Below are positions 28,761 through 37,946 of a stretch of 41,755 nt of DNA, in pieces. Origin of the DNA: Frankiaceae bacterium (GTDB taxonomy: Bacteria; Actinomycetota; Actinomycetes; JAFAQI01); assembly GCA_025929365.1 (NCBI GenBank), contig JAICMG010000008.1, positions 1-41,755 of the forward strand, in the 5' to 3' direction. A model generated the notes under the pieces. That model saw only the letters and a list, made by a program, of their open reading frames with translations. It did not search any database and had not been told where the DNA came from. Position 1 is the stretch's first letter; the number at the start of each line of letters is the position of its first letter. The position numbers and the translations under genes are program-made.

Positions 28761-29996
28761 CTACTTCAGGAAGTCGGGGACGTCGAGGTCGTCGGAGTCG
28801 TCGAACACGATCGTGCGGCGAGGCGGCGTCGGGCGCGACGATGCGCGGGCCGGCTCACGCACCGGCTCCGGTGCGGGTTCGGCACTGCGACGGGGCGAGC
28901 GCACCGGGGGTGCCGGCGCCTCTTCGGTCAGCTCGGCGAGCAGGAGACCGTCGTCCTCCTCGTCGTCGTCGAACTCCACGGCAGGGGCCGGGGCCGGCGC
29001 CCGCTCTGCGACCTGGGTGCGCCGCGGCTCGTAGGACCGCGCCCGCGGCATGCCGCCGTCGAAGCCGGCCGCGATGACCGTCACCCGGACCTCGTCGCCG
29101 AGCGCGTCGTCGATCACGGCTCCGAAGATGATGTTGGCCTCCGGATGCGCCGACTCGGCGACCAGCTGCGCCGCCTCGTGAATCTCGAACAGGCCGAGGT
29201 CGCTGCCCCCGGAGACGTTCATGAGCACGCCGTGCGCGCCCTCGATCGATGCTTCGAGCAGCGGGCTGGCGATCGCACCCTCGGCAGCGACCAGCGCCCG
29301 GTCGTCTCCGCGCGCCGATCCGATGCCCATCAGTGCGGTACCCGCACCGGTCATGACCGACTTGACGTCGGCGAAATCGAGGTTGATCAGACCCGGCGTG
29401 GTGATCAGGTCGGTGATGCCCTGCACGCCGGAGAGCAGGACCTGGTCGGCCGAGTGGAAGGCCTCGAGCACACTGACCCGCTTGTCGCTGATCGACAGCA
29501 GCCGGTCGTTCGGGATGACGATGAGGGTGTCGACCTCCTCGCGCAGAGCGGCGATGCCCTCCTCTGCTTGGACCGAGCGGCGCTTGCCCTCGAAGCCGAA
29601 CGGCCGGGTGACCACGCCGATCGTCAGTGCGCCGATCTCGCGGGCGATCCGGGCCACGACCGGGGCCCCGCCGGTGCCAGTGCCGCCACCCTCGCCGGCG
29701 GTGACGAAGACCATGTCGGCCCCCTTGAGGACCTCCTCGATCTCCTCGACGTTGTCCTCGGCGGCCTGTCGCCCGACGGCCGGGTCGGCGCCAGCGCCGA
29801 GACCCCGCGTGAGGTCGCGACCGACGTCGAGCTTGACGTCGGCGTCACTCATCAGCAGCGCCTGCGCATCGGTGTTGACCGCGATGAACTCGACCCCTTT
29901 GAGGCCCACCTCGATCATCCGGTTCACAGCGTTGACGCCACCACCACCGATGCCGACGACCTTGATGACGGCGAGGTAGTTCTGCGGTGCGGCCAT
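28761..29996 (-). CDS. ftsZ: Cell division protein FtsZ
   Basis: [39 protein letters not shown]...[24 protein letters not shown]-terminal tail [10 protein letters not shown]. Confidence 0.98.
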   Translation of the reverse strand: MAAPQNYLAVIKVVGIGGGGVNAVNRMIEVGLKGVEFIAVNTDAQALLMSDADVKLDVGRDLTRGLGAGADPAVGRQAAEDNVEEIEEVLKGADMVFVTAGEGGGTGTGGAPVVARIAREIGALTIGVVTRPFGFEGKRRSVQAEEGIAALREEVDTLIVIPNDRLLSISDKRVSVLEAFHSADQVLLSGVQGITDLITTPGLINLDFADVKSVMTGAGTALMGIGSARGDDRALVAAEGAIASPLLEASIEGAHGVLMNVSGGSDLGLFEIHEAAQLVAESAHPEANIIFGAVIDDALGDEVRVTVIAAGFDGGMPRARSYEPRRTQVAERAPAPAPAVEFDDDEEDDGLLLAELTEEAPAPPVRSPRRSAEPAPEPVREPARASSRPTPPRRTIVFDDSDDLDVPDFLK

Positions 29997-30068
29997 GAGC
30001 TCTTACGCCTCCGGGGAATCGGCACTAAGGACATCGACAAAGATCTGCGCCCTACTCCTTGCTACGCC

Positions 30069-30119
30069 GTAACCGCACTGTCGGCGACCCGGGGAAGGTG
30101 TCGCCGACACTGCGGTTAC
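30069..30119. repeat. 20-bp inverted repeat (1 mismatch, 11-nt loop) in the ftsZ 5' region
   Basis: GTAACCGCACTGTCGGCGAC-ccggggaaggt-GTCGCCGACACTGCGGTTAC. Confidence 0.85.
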
Positions 30120-30167
30120 TCTCGACCTCGAGTTTAAGGTTGGGCTTACCACGCTCGAAGCCCGGGG

Positions 30168-30197
30168 ACATTAGGCCGGATTCGCAAAGTCGGTCAA
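30168..30197 (-). promoter_or_regulatory. Putative sigma-70-type promoter for ftsZ
   Basis: Minus strand TTGACC-N18-TAATGT between murC and ftsZ. Confidence 0.5.
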
Positions 30198-30271
30198 GGC
30201 CGGATGAGCTGATCCCCGTTCAACAGCCTCAGAAGTTCACTTTCTCTGGAGTCTCTACCTCAACTCCATGA

Positions 30272-31717
30272 TCACCTTGCCGCGAGCTCATCGAGGACTG
30301 CGGGCCCGATCATCGTCACGTCGCCTGCGCCGATCGTGATCACGACGTCCCCGGGCCGGGCCAGCCCCGCGACCAGGCCGGGCACCGCCGACCACGACGC
30401 CTCGAAGTGGACCCGGTCGGCGGCGAGCGGCACCGCGGCCGCGATCAGCTCGCCGGTCACCCCGGGCAGCGGGTCCTCCCGGGCGGCGTAGATCTCCATG
30501 ACGACCACCTCGTCCGCGGCGCCGAGCGCCGCCCCGAAGTCGGCGGCGAACTGCTCGGTCCGGGTGTACAGATGCGGCTGGAACACCGCGATGACCCGTC
30601 CGTCGCCGGCCGCACCGCGCGCCGCCACGAGGGCGCCGCGGGCGAGTTCGGTCGGATGGTGGGCGTAGTCGTCGAAGACCCGCACTCCCCCGGCGATGCC
30701 CTTCAGCTCGAACCGCCGCCGGGCGCCGGAGAAGCCAGCCAGTCCGCGCGCCATGTCGGCGAACGGCAGCCGGAGCGCCAGCCCGAGCCCCAGCGCGCCG
30801 GCCGCGTTCACCGCGTTGAAGGCGCCGGGAACCGTCAGCTCCATCCGGCCGAGCCGCCGCCCGCCGGCGACCACGTCGAAGGTCGATCCGGCGGCACTCA
30901 CCTCCAGGTCGGCGATGCGGACGTCGGCGTCGGCAGCTTGCCCGAAGGTCCGTACGTCGAGGCCCCGCTCACGCGCGAGCTCGAGCAGGCTGCGCGATCC
31001 GGGGTCATCGGCTCCGAGCAGCAGCGGTCCCCCGTGGTCGATGCGCCGGACGAAGTCTTCGAAGGCCGCCCGCACCGCGCCGGGATCGCCGTAGTTGTCG
31101 AGATGGTCCGGCTCGACGTTCGTGATGACCGCACCGCGGGGCGAGAGCAACAGGAAGGAGCGATCACTCTCGTCGGCCTCCGCCACGAAGTGCTCGCCGG
31201 TGCCGTGATGGGCGTTGGAGCCCGGCTCGTTCAGGTCGCCCCCGATCGCGTAGCTCGGGTCGCGCCCGCAGGCCTGCATCGCCACCGTGAGCATCGACGT
31301 CGTCGTCGTCTTGCCGTGGGTGCCCGCGACGGCCAGACCGATCCGGTCTGCCATCACCGAGGCAAGCGCGGCAGCACGCGGAAGCACGCGGCGACCTGCC
31401 TCACGGGCGTGCTGCAGCTCGGGGTTGCCGTCCCGGATCGCGCTCGAGACCACGACTGTGTCGGCGGCATCGGAGTGTGAGGGTTCATGGCCGACGGCAA
31501 CGTCGGCACCGAGCGCGCGCAACGCGGCCAGGGCGGCCGAGTCCTTGGCGTCGCAGCCGCTGACCGGCACGCCGCGCGCGAGCAGGATCCGGGCGATCCC
31601 GCTCATGCCCGCCCCGCCGATCCCCATCAGGTGGACCCGGCCGAGGTCGGCGGCGGCGGGGATCTCCCCCGGCGACTCGACCAGGCCGCTAATCGCTGCC
31701 TCCCGCGATGGCCGCAC
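30272..31717 (-). CDS. murC: UDP-N-acetylmuramate--L-alanine ligase
   Basis: RVHLMGIGGAGMSGIARILLARGVPVSGCD...VAGTHGKTTTTSML...VFDDYAHHPTEL; start uncertain (GTG 31717, or ATT 31693 behind a GGGAGG). Confidence 0.95.
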   Translation of the reverse strand: MRPSREAAISGLVESPGEIPAAADLGRVHLMGIGGAGMSGIARILLARGVPVSGCDAKDSAALAALRALGADVAVGHEPSHSDAADTVVVSSAIRDGNPELQHAREAGRRVLPRAAALASVMADRIGLAVAGTHGKTTTTSMLTVAMQACGRDPSYAIGGDLNEPGSNAHHGTGEHFVAEADESDRSFLLLSPRGAVITNVEPDHLDNYGDPGAVRAAFEDFVRRIDHGGPLLLGADDPGSRSLLELARERGLDVRTFGQAADADVRIADLEVSAAGSTFDVVAGGRRLGRMELTVPGAFNAVNAAGALGLGLALRLPFADMARGLAGFSGARRRFELKGIAGGVRVFDDYAHHPTELARGALVAARGAAGDGRVIAVFQPHLYTRTEQFAADFGAALGAADEVVVMEIYAAREDPLPGVTGELIAAAVPLAADRVHFEASWSAVPGLVAGLARPGDVVITIGAGDVTMIGPAVLDELAAR

Positions 31718-32780
31718 GCACCAGGGTGGCGAGCTCCCGGTCGGCGTCGAGCCGTCCGAAGCCGCGTGCTGCCTCCCCCATCGTGCGTCGGCGATCGGAA
31801 TCGGCGAGCAACGGCAGCAGATTCGCGCGCAGCCAGTCGGGCGACAGGTCCGCGTCGGCCACCATGAGACCGCCACCTGCCGCCACGACGGGTTCGGCGT
31901 TGAGCCGCTGTTCGCCGTTGCCGATCGGGAGCGGGACGTAGACGGCAGGCAGGCCGAGCGCAGTCAGCTCGCTGACCGTGTTCGCCCCGGCACGCCCGAC
32001 CACCAGGTCGGCGGCGGCGTAGGCGAGCTCCATGTGGTCGACGTAGTCGACCACGACGTACGCCGGCGCCCCGCCGGACAGCCCGGGATCGGCGACCGGC
32101 TTGCCGTGGCCGCACACGTGCAGGACCTGCACGCCGGCGGCCGTGATCTGCGCCGCAACCCCCGGAACCACGTCGTTGAGGCGCTGCGCGCCGAGCGAGC
32201 CGCCGAACACGAGCAGCGTCGTACGGTCCGGATCGAGGCCGAACGCCGCTCGCGCGGCCGGGCGCATCGCCGCCATGTCCAGGCTCACGATCTCCGCACG
32301 CAACGGCAGCCCGGTGCGCACCGCGTGCCGCAGCGGAGTCCCCGGGAAGCTGATCGCGACCGAGCGGGTCAGCCGGGCGCCGAGCCGGTTGGCGAAGCCG
32401 GGACGGCTGTTCTGCTCGTGGACGACGATCGGCACCTTCGCCCGCCGGGCCGCGAGGTACGCCGGCGCCGCGACGTAGCCACCGAAGCCGACCACGACGT
32501 CGGCCCCGAGCTCGTCGATCGCCTGCCGCGCCGCCCGGACCGCCCGGGTCAGGTTGGTGGGAAGCCGCAAGACATCCAGCGAGGGCCGGCGCGGCAGCGG
32601 AACCTTGGGAACGGTGTGCAACCGGTAGCCCCGCGCGGGCACCAGCCGCGCTTCGAGCCCGGTCTCGGTCCCGAGCGCGACGATCTCGGTGGCGGGGTCG
32701 TCGGCGACCAGCCGGTCCGCGAGGGCCAGCAGCGGCGACACGTGCCCGGCGCTGCCGCCACCCGCCAGGACCGCCTTCAT
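31689..32780 (-). CDS. murG: UDP-N-acetylglucosamine--undecaprenyl-pyrophosphoryl-MurNAc-pentapeptide transferase
   Basis: MKAVLAGGGSAGHVSPLLALADRL...VGFGGYVAAPAYLAARRAKVPIVVHEQNSRPGFANRLGAR...VVGRAGANTVSELTALGLPAVYVPLP. Confidence 0.97.
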   Translation of the reverse strand: MKAVLAGGGSAGHVSPLLALADRLVADDPATEIVALGTETGLEARLVPARGYRLHTVPKVPLPRRPSLDVLRLPTNLTRAVRAARQAIDELGADVVVGFGGYVAAPAYLAARRAKVPIVVHEQNSRPGFANRLGARLTRSVAISFPGTPLRHAVRTGLPLRAEIVSLDMAAMRPAARAAFGLDPDRTTLLVFGGSLGAQRLNDVVPGVAAQITAAGVQVLHVCGHGKPVADPGLSGGAPAYVVVDYVDHMELAYAAADLVVGRAGANTVSELTALGLPAVYVPLPIGNGEQRLNAEPVVAAGGGLMVADADLSPDWLRANLLPLLADSDRRRTMGEAARGFGRLDADRELATLVRAAIAGGSD

Positions 32781-32798
32781 GCGGTCACCCTCCCGCGA

Positions 32799-34058
32799 CT
32801 ATCGCGACCAGGCGAGCCGAGCGGACCGGCGCCCACGTGCCGCCCGCCGGGCAGCCAGCGCCTTCGCGGTCGTCGGCTCGCAGCGAGCGAACGAGATCAG
32901 CATGCCGATGGCGAACATCGTCGGGACCAGCGCCGAGCCGCCGAAGGACACCAGCGGCAGCGGGATGCCCGTGATCGGCAGGAGGCCCACGACGGCGCCC
33001 ATGTTCACCAGCGCCTGGCCGAGCAACCACGCGGTGACACCCGCCGTCGCCAGCTGGCTGAACCGGTCCCGGCACCGCTGCGCGATGCGGATCGAGGCGT
33101 AGGCGAGGAGGCCGAACAACGCGAGCACGAGCAGCGTGCCGAGCAGCCCGAGCTCTTCGCCGATGATCGCGAAGATGTAGTCGGTGTAGGTGTTGGGCAG
33201 ATAGCCGAACTTCTCGCGGCTGCCGCCGAGACCGACGCCGAACCACCCGCCCGACGAGATCGCGTAGAGGCCCTGGCAGGCCTGATACCCGACCGACAGC
33301 GCGTGCTGCTTGGCACATGGGTCCCGGAAGCCGACGAGGCGCTGCATGCGATAGGGCTCGGCGATCGCAAGCAGACCGGCCAGCCCACCGAGGCTCAGCC
33401 CCAGCTTCGCGAACAATCCCAGCTGTGCGCCCGCGGTGAACAGCAACGCGAGCAGCACGAGAACGAGGACGATCGTCGTTCCCATGTCGGGCTCGACCAT
33501 GACCAGCCCGGCCATGAGCAGCGCCATCGGCAGCAGCGGCACGAGGAGGTGCTTGGTGTCGGCCAGAAGCTTCTCTTTGCGAGTGAGCAGGTCCGCTCCC
33601 CACAGCACCAGCGCCAGCTTCGCCGGCTCGGAGGGCTGCAGCTGCATGCCGCCCGGCAGCGCGATCCAGCGGGTTGCCCCCGACACGTTCTGGCCGACGC
33701 CCGGAACGAGCACCGCGAACAGCAGCACGATCGAGGCGAGCATCAACGGGTAGGCGAGCATCCGGTAGGCCTTGACCGGCAGCCGCGCTGCGACCAGCAA
33801 CGCCGGCATCCCGATCACGACCCACAACGCCTGGCGGCCGGCGATGGTGAACGACGAGCCGCTGGAGTCGAACGACGTCACGCTCGACGCCGACAGCACC
33901 ATGATCAAGCCGAGCACGAGCAACAGGGACGTGGTACCGATGACGAGGTAGTACGACGCCTGCGGCCGGCTCAGCAGATCGATCAGGGTGGCGATCGGCG
34001 AGCGCGCCGCGGCGGTTCGACGGGCACGCGGTCGCCCGGCAAGCGAGGTGATCGTCAC
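32799..34058 (-). CDS. ftsW: Lipid II polymerase/flippase-family SEDS protein FtsW
   Basis: SYYLVIGTTSLLLVLGLIMVLSASSVTS...RWIALPGGMQLQPSEPAKLALVLWGADLL...YLPNTYTDYIFAIIGEELGLLG...TGIPLPLVSFGGSALV. Confidence 0.96.
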   Translation of the reverse strand: MTITSLAGRPRARRTAAARSPIATLIDLLSRPQASYYLVIGTTSLLLVLGLIMVLSASSVTSFDSSGSSFTIAGRQALWVVIGMPALLVAARLPVKAYRMLAYPLMLASIVLLFAVLVPGVGQNVSGATRWIALPGGMQLQPSEPAKLALVLWGADLLTRKEKLLADTKHLLVPLLPMALLMAGLVMVEPDMGTTIVLVLVLLALLFTAGAQLGLFAKLGLSLGGLAGLLAIAEPYRMQRLVGFRDPCAKQHALSVGYQACQGLYAISSGGWFGVGLGGSREKFGYLPNTYTDYIFAIIGEELGLLGTLLVLALFGLLAYASIRIAQRCRDRFSQLATAGVTAWLLGQALVNMGAVVGLLPITGIPLPLVSFGGSALVPTMFAIGMLISFARCEPTTAKALAARRAARGRRSARLAWSR

Positions 34059-35503
34059 GTCAGATGTTCGATGATCCGGCGGACGGCAGCCGCGTAGCGT
34101 TCCCCCCTGTCGGCGTAGTCACGGAACATGTCCATGCTCGCTGCAGCGGGGGCGAGCAGCACGGCGTCGCCGGGCTGAGCCAGCTCGGCGGCAGCCTGCA
34201 CTGCCTCATCCATCCCTGCAGTGTCTTGCGTAACTACCGTCACAACCGGCACATCCGGCGCGTGTCGCGCAAGAGCTTCGGCAATTCGGCCGCGGTCCCG
34301 GCCGATCAGAACAGCCGCTCGCAGCCGGCCGGAATGCTCGACGACAAGTGGCTCGACGTCGGCCCCCTTGAGCAGTCCGCCGGCAACCCACACCACGGAG
34401 GGGTACGCCGACAGGCTCGCGGCGGCCGCATGCGGGTTCGTGGCCTTGGAATCGTCCACCCAGGTGATCCCGGCGGCCTGGGCCACCACCTCGTTGCGGT
34501 GACGGCCGGGACGGAAGGCCCGCAACCCCTCCCGCACGGCGGTCCACGGGAGCCGCCGGGTCAATCCGAACACCTGGGCGGCGGCAGCAGCGGCGGTTGC
34601 GTTGGCGACGTTGTGCGGTCCACTGACCGCGAGGTCGGCGAGGTCGACCAGCCGGAATCCCGGGCCGAGCCGCTCCGGTTCGGGCTCGTCGTCGGGCGAC
34701 CAGCCGCTCATCGCGTCGACGATCGCGCCGTCGATCACCCCGAACCCGCCGGGGGCGGGCGCTTCGGCCGTGAAGGGGTGCGGATCGTCGAGCGCCTCGA
34801 TCGCAAGCCGCGCAACCAGCGAGTCGTCTGCGTTGTAGGGCGCGCATCCACCGTGCCGCCAGACGGCCGCCTTCGCCGCGGCATAGGCCGCCATCGAGCC
34901 GTGCCAGTCGAGGTGGTCCTCGGCGATGTTGAGCACGGTGCCGACCTCGGGAGCGAGCTCGGAGCTCCAGTGCAGCTGAAAGCTCGAGAGCTCCACCGCG
35001 ATCACGTCGTACGGATCGGGGTCGAGCACGACGTCGATGAGGGGACGTCCGACGTTGCCGGCGGCAACGGCCCGGTACCCGGCGGCCCGCAGGATCGACT
35101 CGACCATGCCGACCGTCGTCGTCTTGCCGTTGGTTCCGGTGATCGCCACCCAGGGCGTCGCGCCACGCCCGGCCGGAGCCGGCCGCAGCCGCCACGCGAG
35201 CTCGGGTTCGCCGATCACCTCCACTCCATCGCGCTGCGCGGCCGCGAGCATCGGCTGATCCGGCCGCCAACCGGGTGAGGTGACGACGAGGTCGGCGTCG
35301 ACCGGCGACTCGGCGTCGCCCAGACGGACGCCGGCGCCGGCGGCGACGAGCGGCGCGACCGACTCGCGGATCGGTTCGTCGTCACGCGCGTCGACGAGCA
35401 GGACCCGCGCGCCGCGATCGAGCAGGACCCGGGCGACCGCAAGACCGGAGACCGCGGCCCCCGCGACGGCGACCCGCACGCCGTGGTACGCGGTAGCCGT
35501 CAT
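34055..35503 (-). CDS. murD: UDP-N-acetylmuramoylalanine--D-glutamate ligase
   Basis: [38 protein letters not shown]...[19 protein letters not shown]...[17 protein letters not shown]; the start at 35503 overlaps mraY stop. Confidence 0.95.
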   Translation of the reverse strand: MTATAYHGVRVAVAGAAVSGLAVARVLLDRGARVLLVDARDDEPIRESVAPLVAAGAGVRLGDAESPVDADLVVTSPGWRPDQPMLAAAQRDGVEVIGEPELAWRLRPAPAGRGATPWVAITGTNGKTTTVGMVESILRAAGYRAVAAGNVGRPLIDVVLDPDPYDVIAVELSSFQLHWSSELAPEVGTVLNIAEDHLDWHGSMAAYAAAKAAVWRHGGCAPYNADDSLVARLAIEALDDPHPFTAEAPAPGGFGVIDGAIVDAMSGWSPDDEPEPERLGPGFRLVDLADLAVSGPHNVANATAAAAAAQVFGLTRRLPWTAVREGLRAFRPGRHRNEVVAQAAGITWVDDSKATNPHAAAASLSAYPSVVWVAGGLLKGADVEPLVVEHSGRLRAAVLIGRDRGRIAEALARHAPDVPVVTVVTQDTAGMDEAVQAAAELAQPGDAVLLAPAAASMDMFRDYADRGERYAAAVRRIIEHLT

Positions 35504-36558
35504 TTGAAGTTGAGGAAGGCGGCGTAGAACACGCCCAGGCCGAATGCGACCGCTAGCCCCGCGATGATCCAGAACCGCACAATGACGGTGTTCTCCGACC
35601 AGCCCGCGAGCTCGAAGTGGTGATGGAAAGGCGCCATGTTGAACACCCGACGGCCGAAGCCGCGGAACGACGCGACCTGGATGATCACCGACAGCGTCTC
35701 GATGACGAACAGCCCGCCGAGGATGAGCAGCAGCAGCTCGGTCCGTGTCGTGACGGCAAGGCCGGCAAGCACGCCACCGATCGCGAGCGACCCGGTGTCG
35801 CCCATGAAGATGCGCGCCGGCGAGGCGTTCCACCACAGGAACCCGAAGCAGGCGCCCATGGCAGCCGCCGCGATGACGGCCAGGTCCAACGGGTCACGCA
35901 CCGAGTAGCACGCACCCGAGGTCGTGGTGACGCAGTTGTTGCCGTACTCCCAGAACGCGATGACCACGTACGAGCCGAACACCATGCACGACGCGCCGCT
36001 CGCCAGTCCGTCGAGGCCATCGGTGAGGTTCACGCCGTTCGAGGTGGCCGTGACCATCAAGTACGCCCAGATCACGAAACCGACGGTGCCGAACGCCCAG
36101 CCGTAGTCGCGCGTGAAGGACAGGTGCGTCGACGCGGGCGCCAGGTGGTGCGCGTTGACGAAATGCGTCGCGAGCACGCCGAAGACGATCGCCACGACCG
36201 CCTGGCCGGAGAACTTCGCGAGCTTGGTCAGGCCGAGGCTGCGCTGCTTGCGGATCTTGATGAAGTCGTCGATGAAGCCGACCAGACCGAGGCCGGTCAT
36301 GAGCGCGAGGACGAGCAGGCCTGATGCCGTGACGCCGCTGAGGAAGACGAGGTGCGCCGCGGTGTACCCGAGCAGGGTCGCGGCGATGATGACGGTGCCG
36401 CCCATCGTCGGCGTGCCGCGCTTGGTGTGATGGCTGGTCGGGCCGTCATCGCGGATCAGCTGGCCGATGCCGTGGCGGCGGAAGCTGCGGATCGCGAACG
36501 GCGTGCCCACCAGCGAGACGATGAGCGCGACGAGCGCCGCGACGAAGACGTCCCTCAT
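35500..36558 (-). CDS. mraY: Phospho-N-acetylmuramoyl-pentapeptide transferase
   Basis: [54 protein letters not shown]...[12 protein letters not shown]...[12 protein letters not shown]...[12 protein letters not shown]. Confidence 0.97.
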   Translation of the reverse strand: MRDVFVAALVALIVSLVGTPFAIRSFRRHGIGQLIRDDGPTSHHTKRGTPTMGGTVIIAATLLGYTAAHLVFLSGVTASGLLVLALMTGLGLVGFIDDFIKIRKQRSLGLTKLAKFSGQAVVAIVFGVLATHFVNAHHLAPASTHLSFTRDYGWAFGTVGFVIWAYLMVTATSNGVNLTDGLDGLASGASCMVFGSYVVIAFWEYGNNCVTTTSGACYSVRDPLDLAVIAAAAMGACFGFLWWNASPARIFMGDTGSLAIGGVLAGLAVTTRTELLLLILGGLFVIETLSVIIQVASFRGFGRRVFNMAPFHHHFELAGWSENTVIVRFWIIAGLAVAFGLGVFYAAFLNFK

Positions 36559-37946
36559 GCTGCGTCCTCGCCGACGAGGAGGTCGGCGACGCGCCACAAC
36601 CGCAACGCGTTGGAGGCCTTCACGAGCACGACGTCATTCGGTCCGGTGGCCGCCTCGACGGCAGCTGCCGCTTCCTCCGCGGTCGCGAACGATGTGCAGC
36701 TTCCCGCCCAGCCCACAACCGACCTGGCGCCGGTCGCCAGGGACGCCGCGCCTTCACCGACCACCACAAGATGATCCACTCCGACGGTCGCCAATGCGCG
36801 ACCGGCGGCCTCGTGCAGCGTGTCGGACTCCTCGCCCAGCTCGCGCATCTCGCCGAGAACTGCCCAGGAGTGGCCGCCTCGCGGAACCGCCAGCCGGACC
36901 AGCGCGTCGAGCGCCGCACGCACTGACTCCGGGTTGGCGTTGTAGGCGTCGTCGACGACAAGGAGCCCGTCTCCCCGTCGGCGCACCGCCATTCGGTGCG
37001 GGCTTTCCGGGCTGGCCGACATGAGCGCGTCGACGACGTCGGCCAGCCTCATGCCCACCTCGAGTCCGACCGCGGCCGCCGCTGCCGCATTGCTCGCTTG
37101 GTGCCGGCCGTGAACGGCGAGGGTGACGTCTGCACTCCCGGCTGGGGTGATGAGGCGAAACCGCGGCCGCGCGTCGTCGTCGACGACGACGTCCTCGATG
37201 CGTACGTCGGCGGCGGGTGCCTCGCCGAAGGTCACGACGCGCGCCGGCGTCCGCTCTGCCATGCCCGCGACGAGCGGATCGTCGAGATTCAACACCGCGA
37301 CACCGGCCGGTGGAAGCGCCTCGACCAGCTCACCCTTCGCTGCAGCGATGCCTTCTCGGCTGCCGAACTCACCGAGATGGGCTTGCCCGACGTTGAGCAC
37401 CACCCCCACGTCGGGCGGCGCGATCCCCGCGAGATAGCTGATGTGCCCACGACCGCGGGCGCTGTACTCGAGCACGAGATGCGCCGTGGCGGCGTCGACC
37501 TGAAGGACCGACAGCGGCAGACCGATCTCGTTGTTGAAGGAGCCTCGCGCCGCAACGGTGGCGCCGTCGAGCCGCAGCACCGCGGCGATCAGATCCTTTG
37601 TCGACGTCTTCCCTGACGAGCCGGTCACGCCGCAGACGGTGACGGACGGAACCCGACGCAACAGGCCGCCGGCGAGGAAGCCGAGCGCCTTCTCCACGTC
37701 GTCGACAACGACTGCCGGCTCGCCCACCGGCCGCTGGGTGAGTGCCAGCACCGCGCCTCGCCTCGCGGCATCACCGACGAAGCTGTGCCCATCGTGATGT
37801 TCGCCGGGTAGCGCGACGAACATCGATCCCGCTGCGGCGCCGCGCGAGTCGATGACAACCGGACCGCGCACCACCACAGCTCGGTCGGCCTGGTCGAGCC
37901 GGCCGCCCGTGAGCGCGGCGATCTCGTCGGCCCGCATCGGGATCAC
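36555..37946 (-). CDS. murF: UDP-N-acetylmuramoyl-tripeptide--D-alanyl-D-alanine ligase
   Basis: [14 protein letters not shown]...[21 protein letters not shown]...[11 protein letters not shown]...[20 protein letters not shown]. Confidence 0.95.
   Translation of the reverse strand: MIPMRADEIAALTGGRLDQADRAVVVRGPVVIDSRGAAAGSMFVALPGEHHDGHSFVGDAARRGAVLALTQRPVGEPAVVVDDVEKALGFLAGGLLRRVPSVTVCGVTGSSGKTSTKDLIAAVLRLDGATVAARGSFNNEIGLPLSVLQVDAATAHLVLEYSARGRGHISYLAGIAPPDVGVVLNVGQAHLGEFGSREGIAAAKGELVEALPPAGVAVLNLDDPLVAGMAERTPARVVTFGEAPAADVRIEDVVVDDDARPRFRLITPAGSADVTLAVHGRHQASNAAAAAAVGLEVGMRLADVVDALMSASPESPHRMAVRRRGDGLLVVDDAYNANPESVRAALDALVRLAVPRGGHSWAVLGEMRELGEESDTLHEAAGRALATVGVDHLVVVGEGAASLATGARSVVGWAGSCTSFATAEEAAAAVEAATGPNDVVLVKASNALRLWRVADLLVGEDAA

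Noticed and set aside
29997-30271. Degraded ftsQ pseudogene in the murC-ftsZ gap
   Set aside because: I could not recognise any FtsQ/POTRA remnant by eye; a profile-based search of all three minus frames would be needed.
31287-34097. 936-aa plus-strand ORF antisense to murC/murG/ftsW
   Set aside because: Shadow ORF opposite three unmistakable genes; low-information Arg/Gln/His-rich translation.
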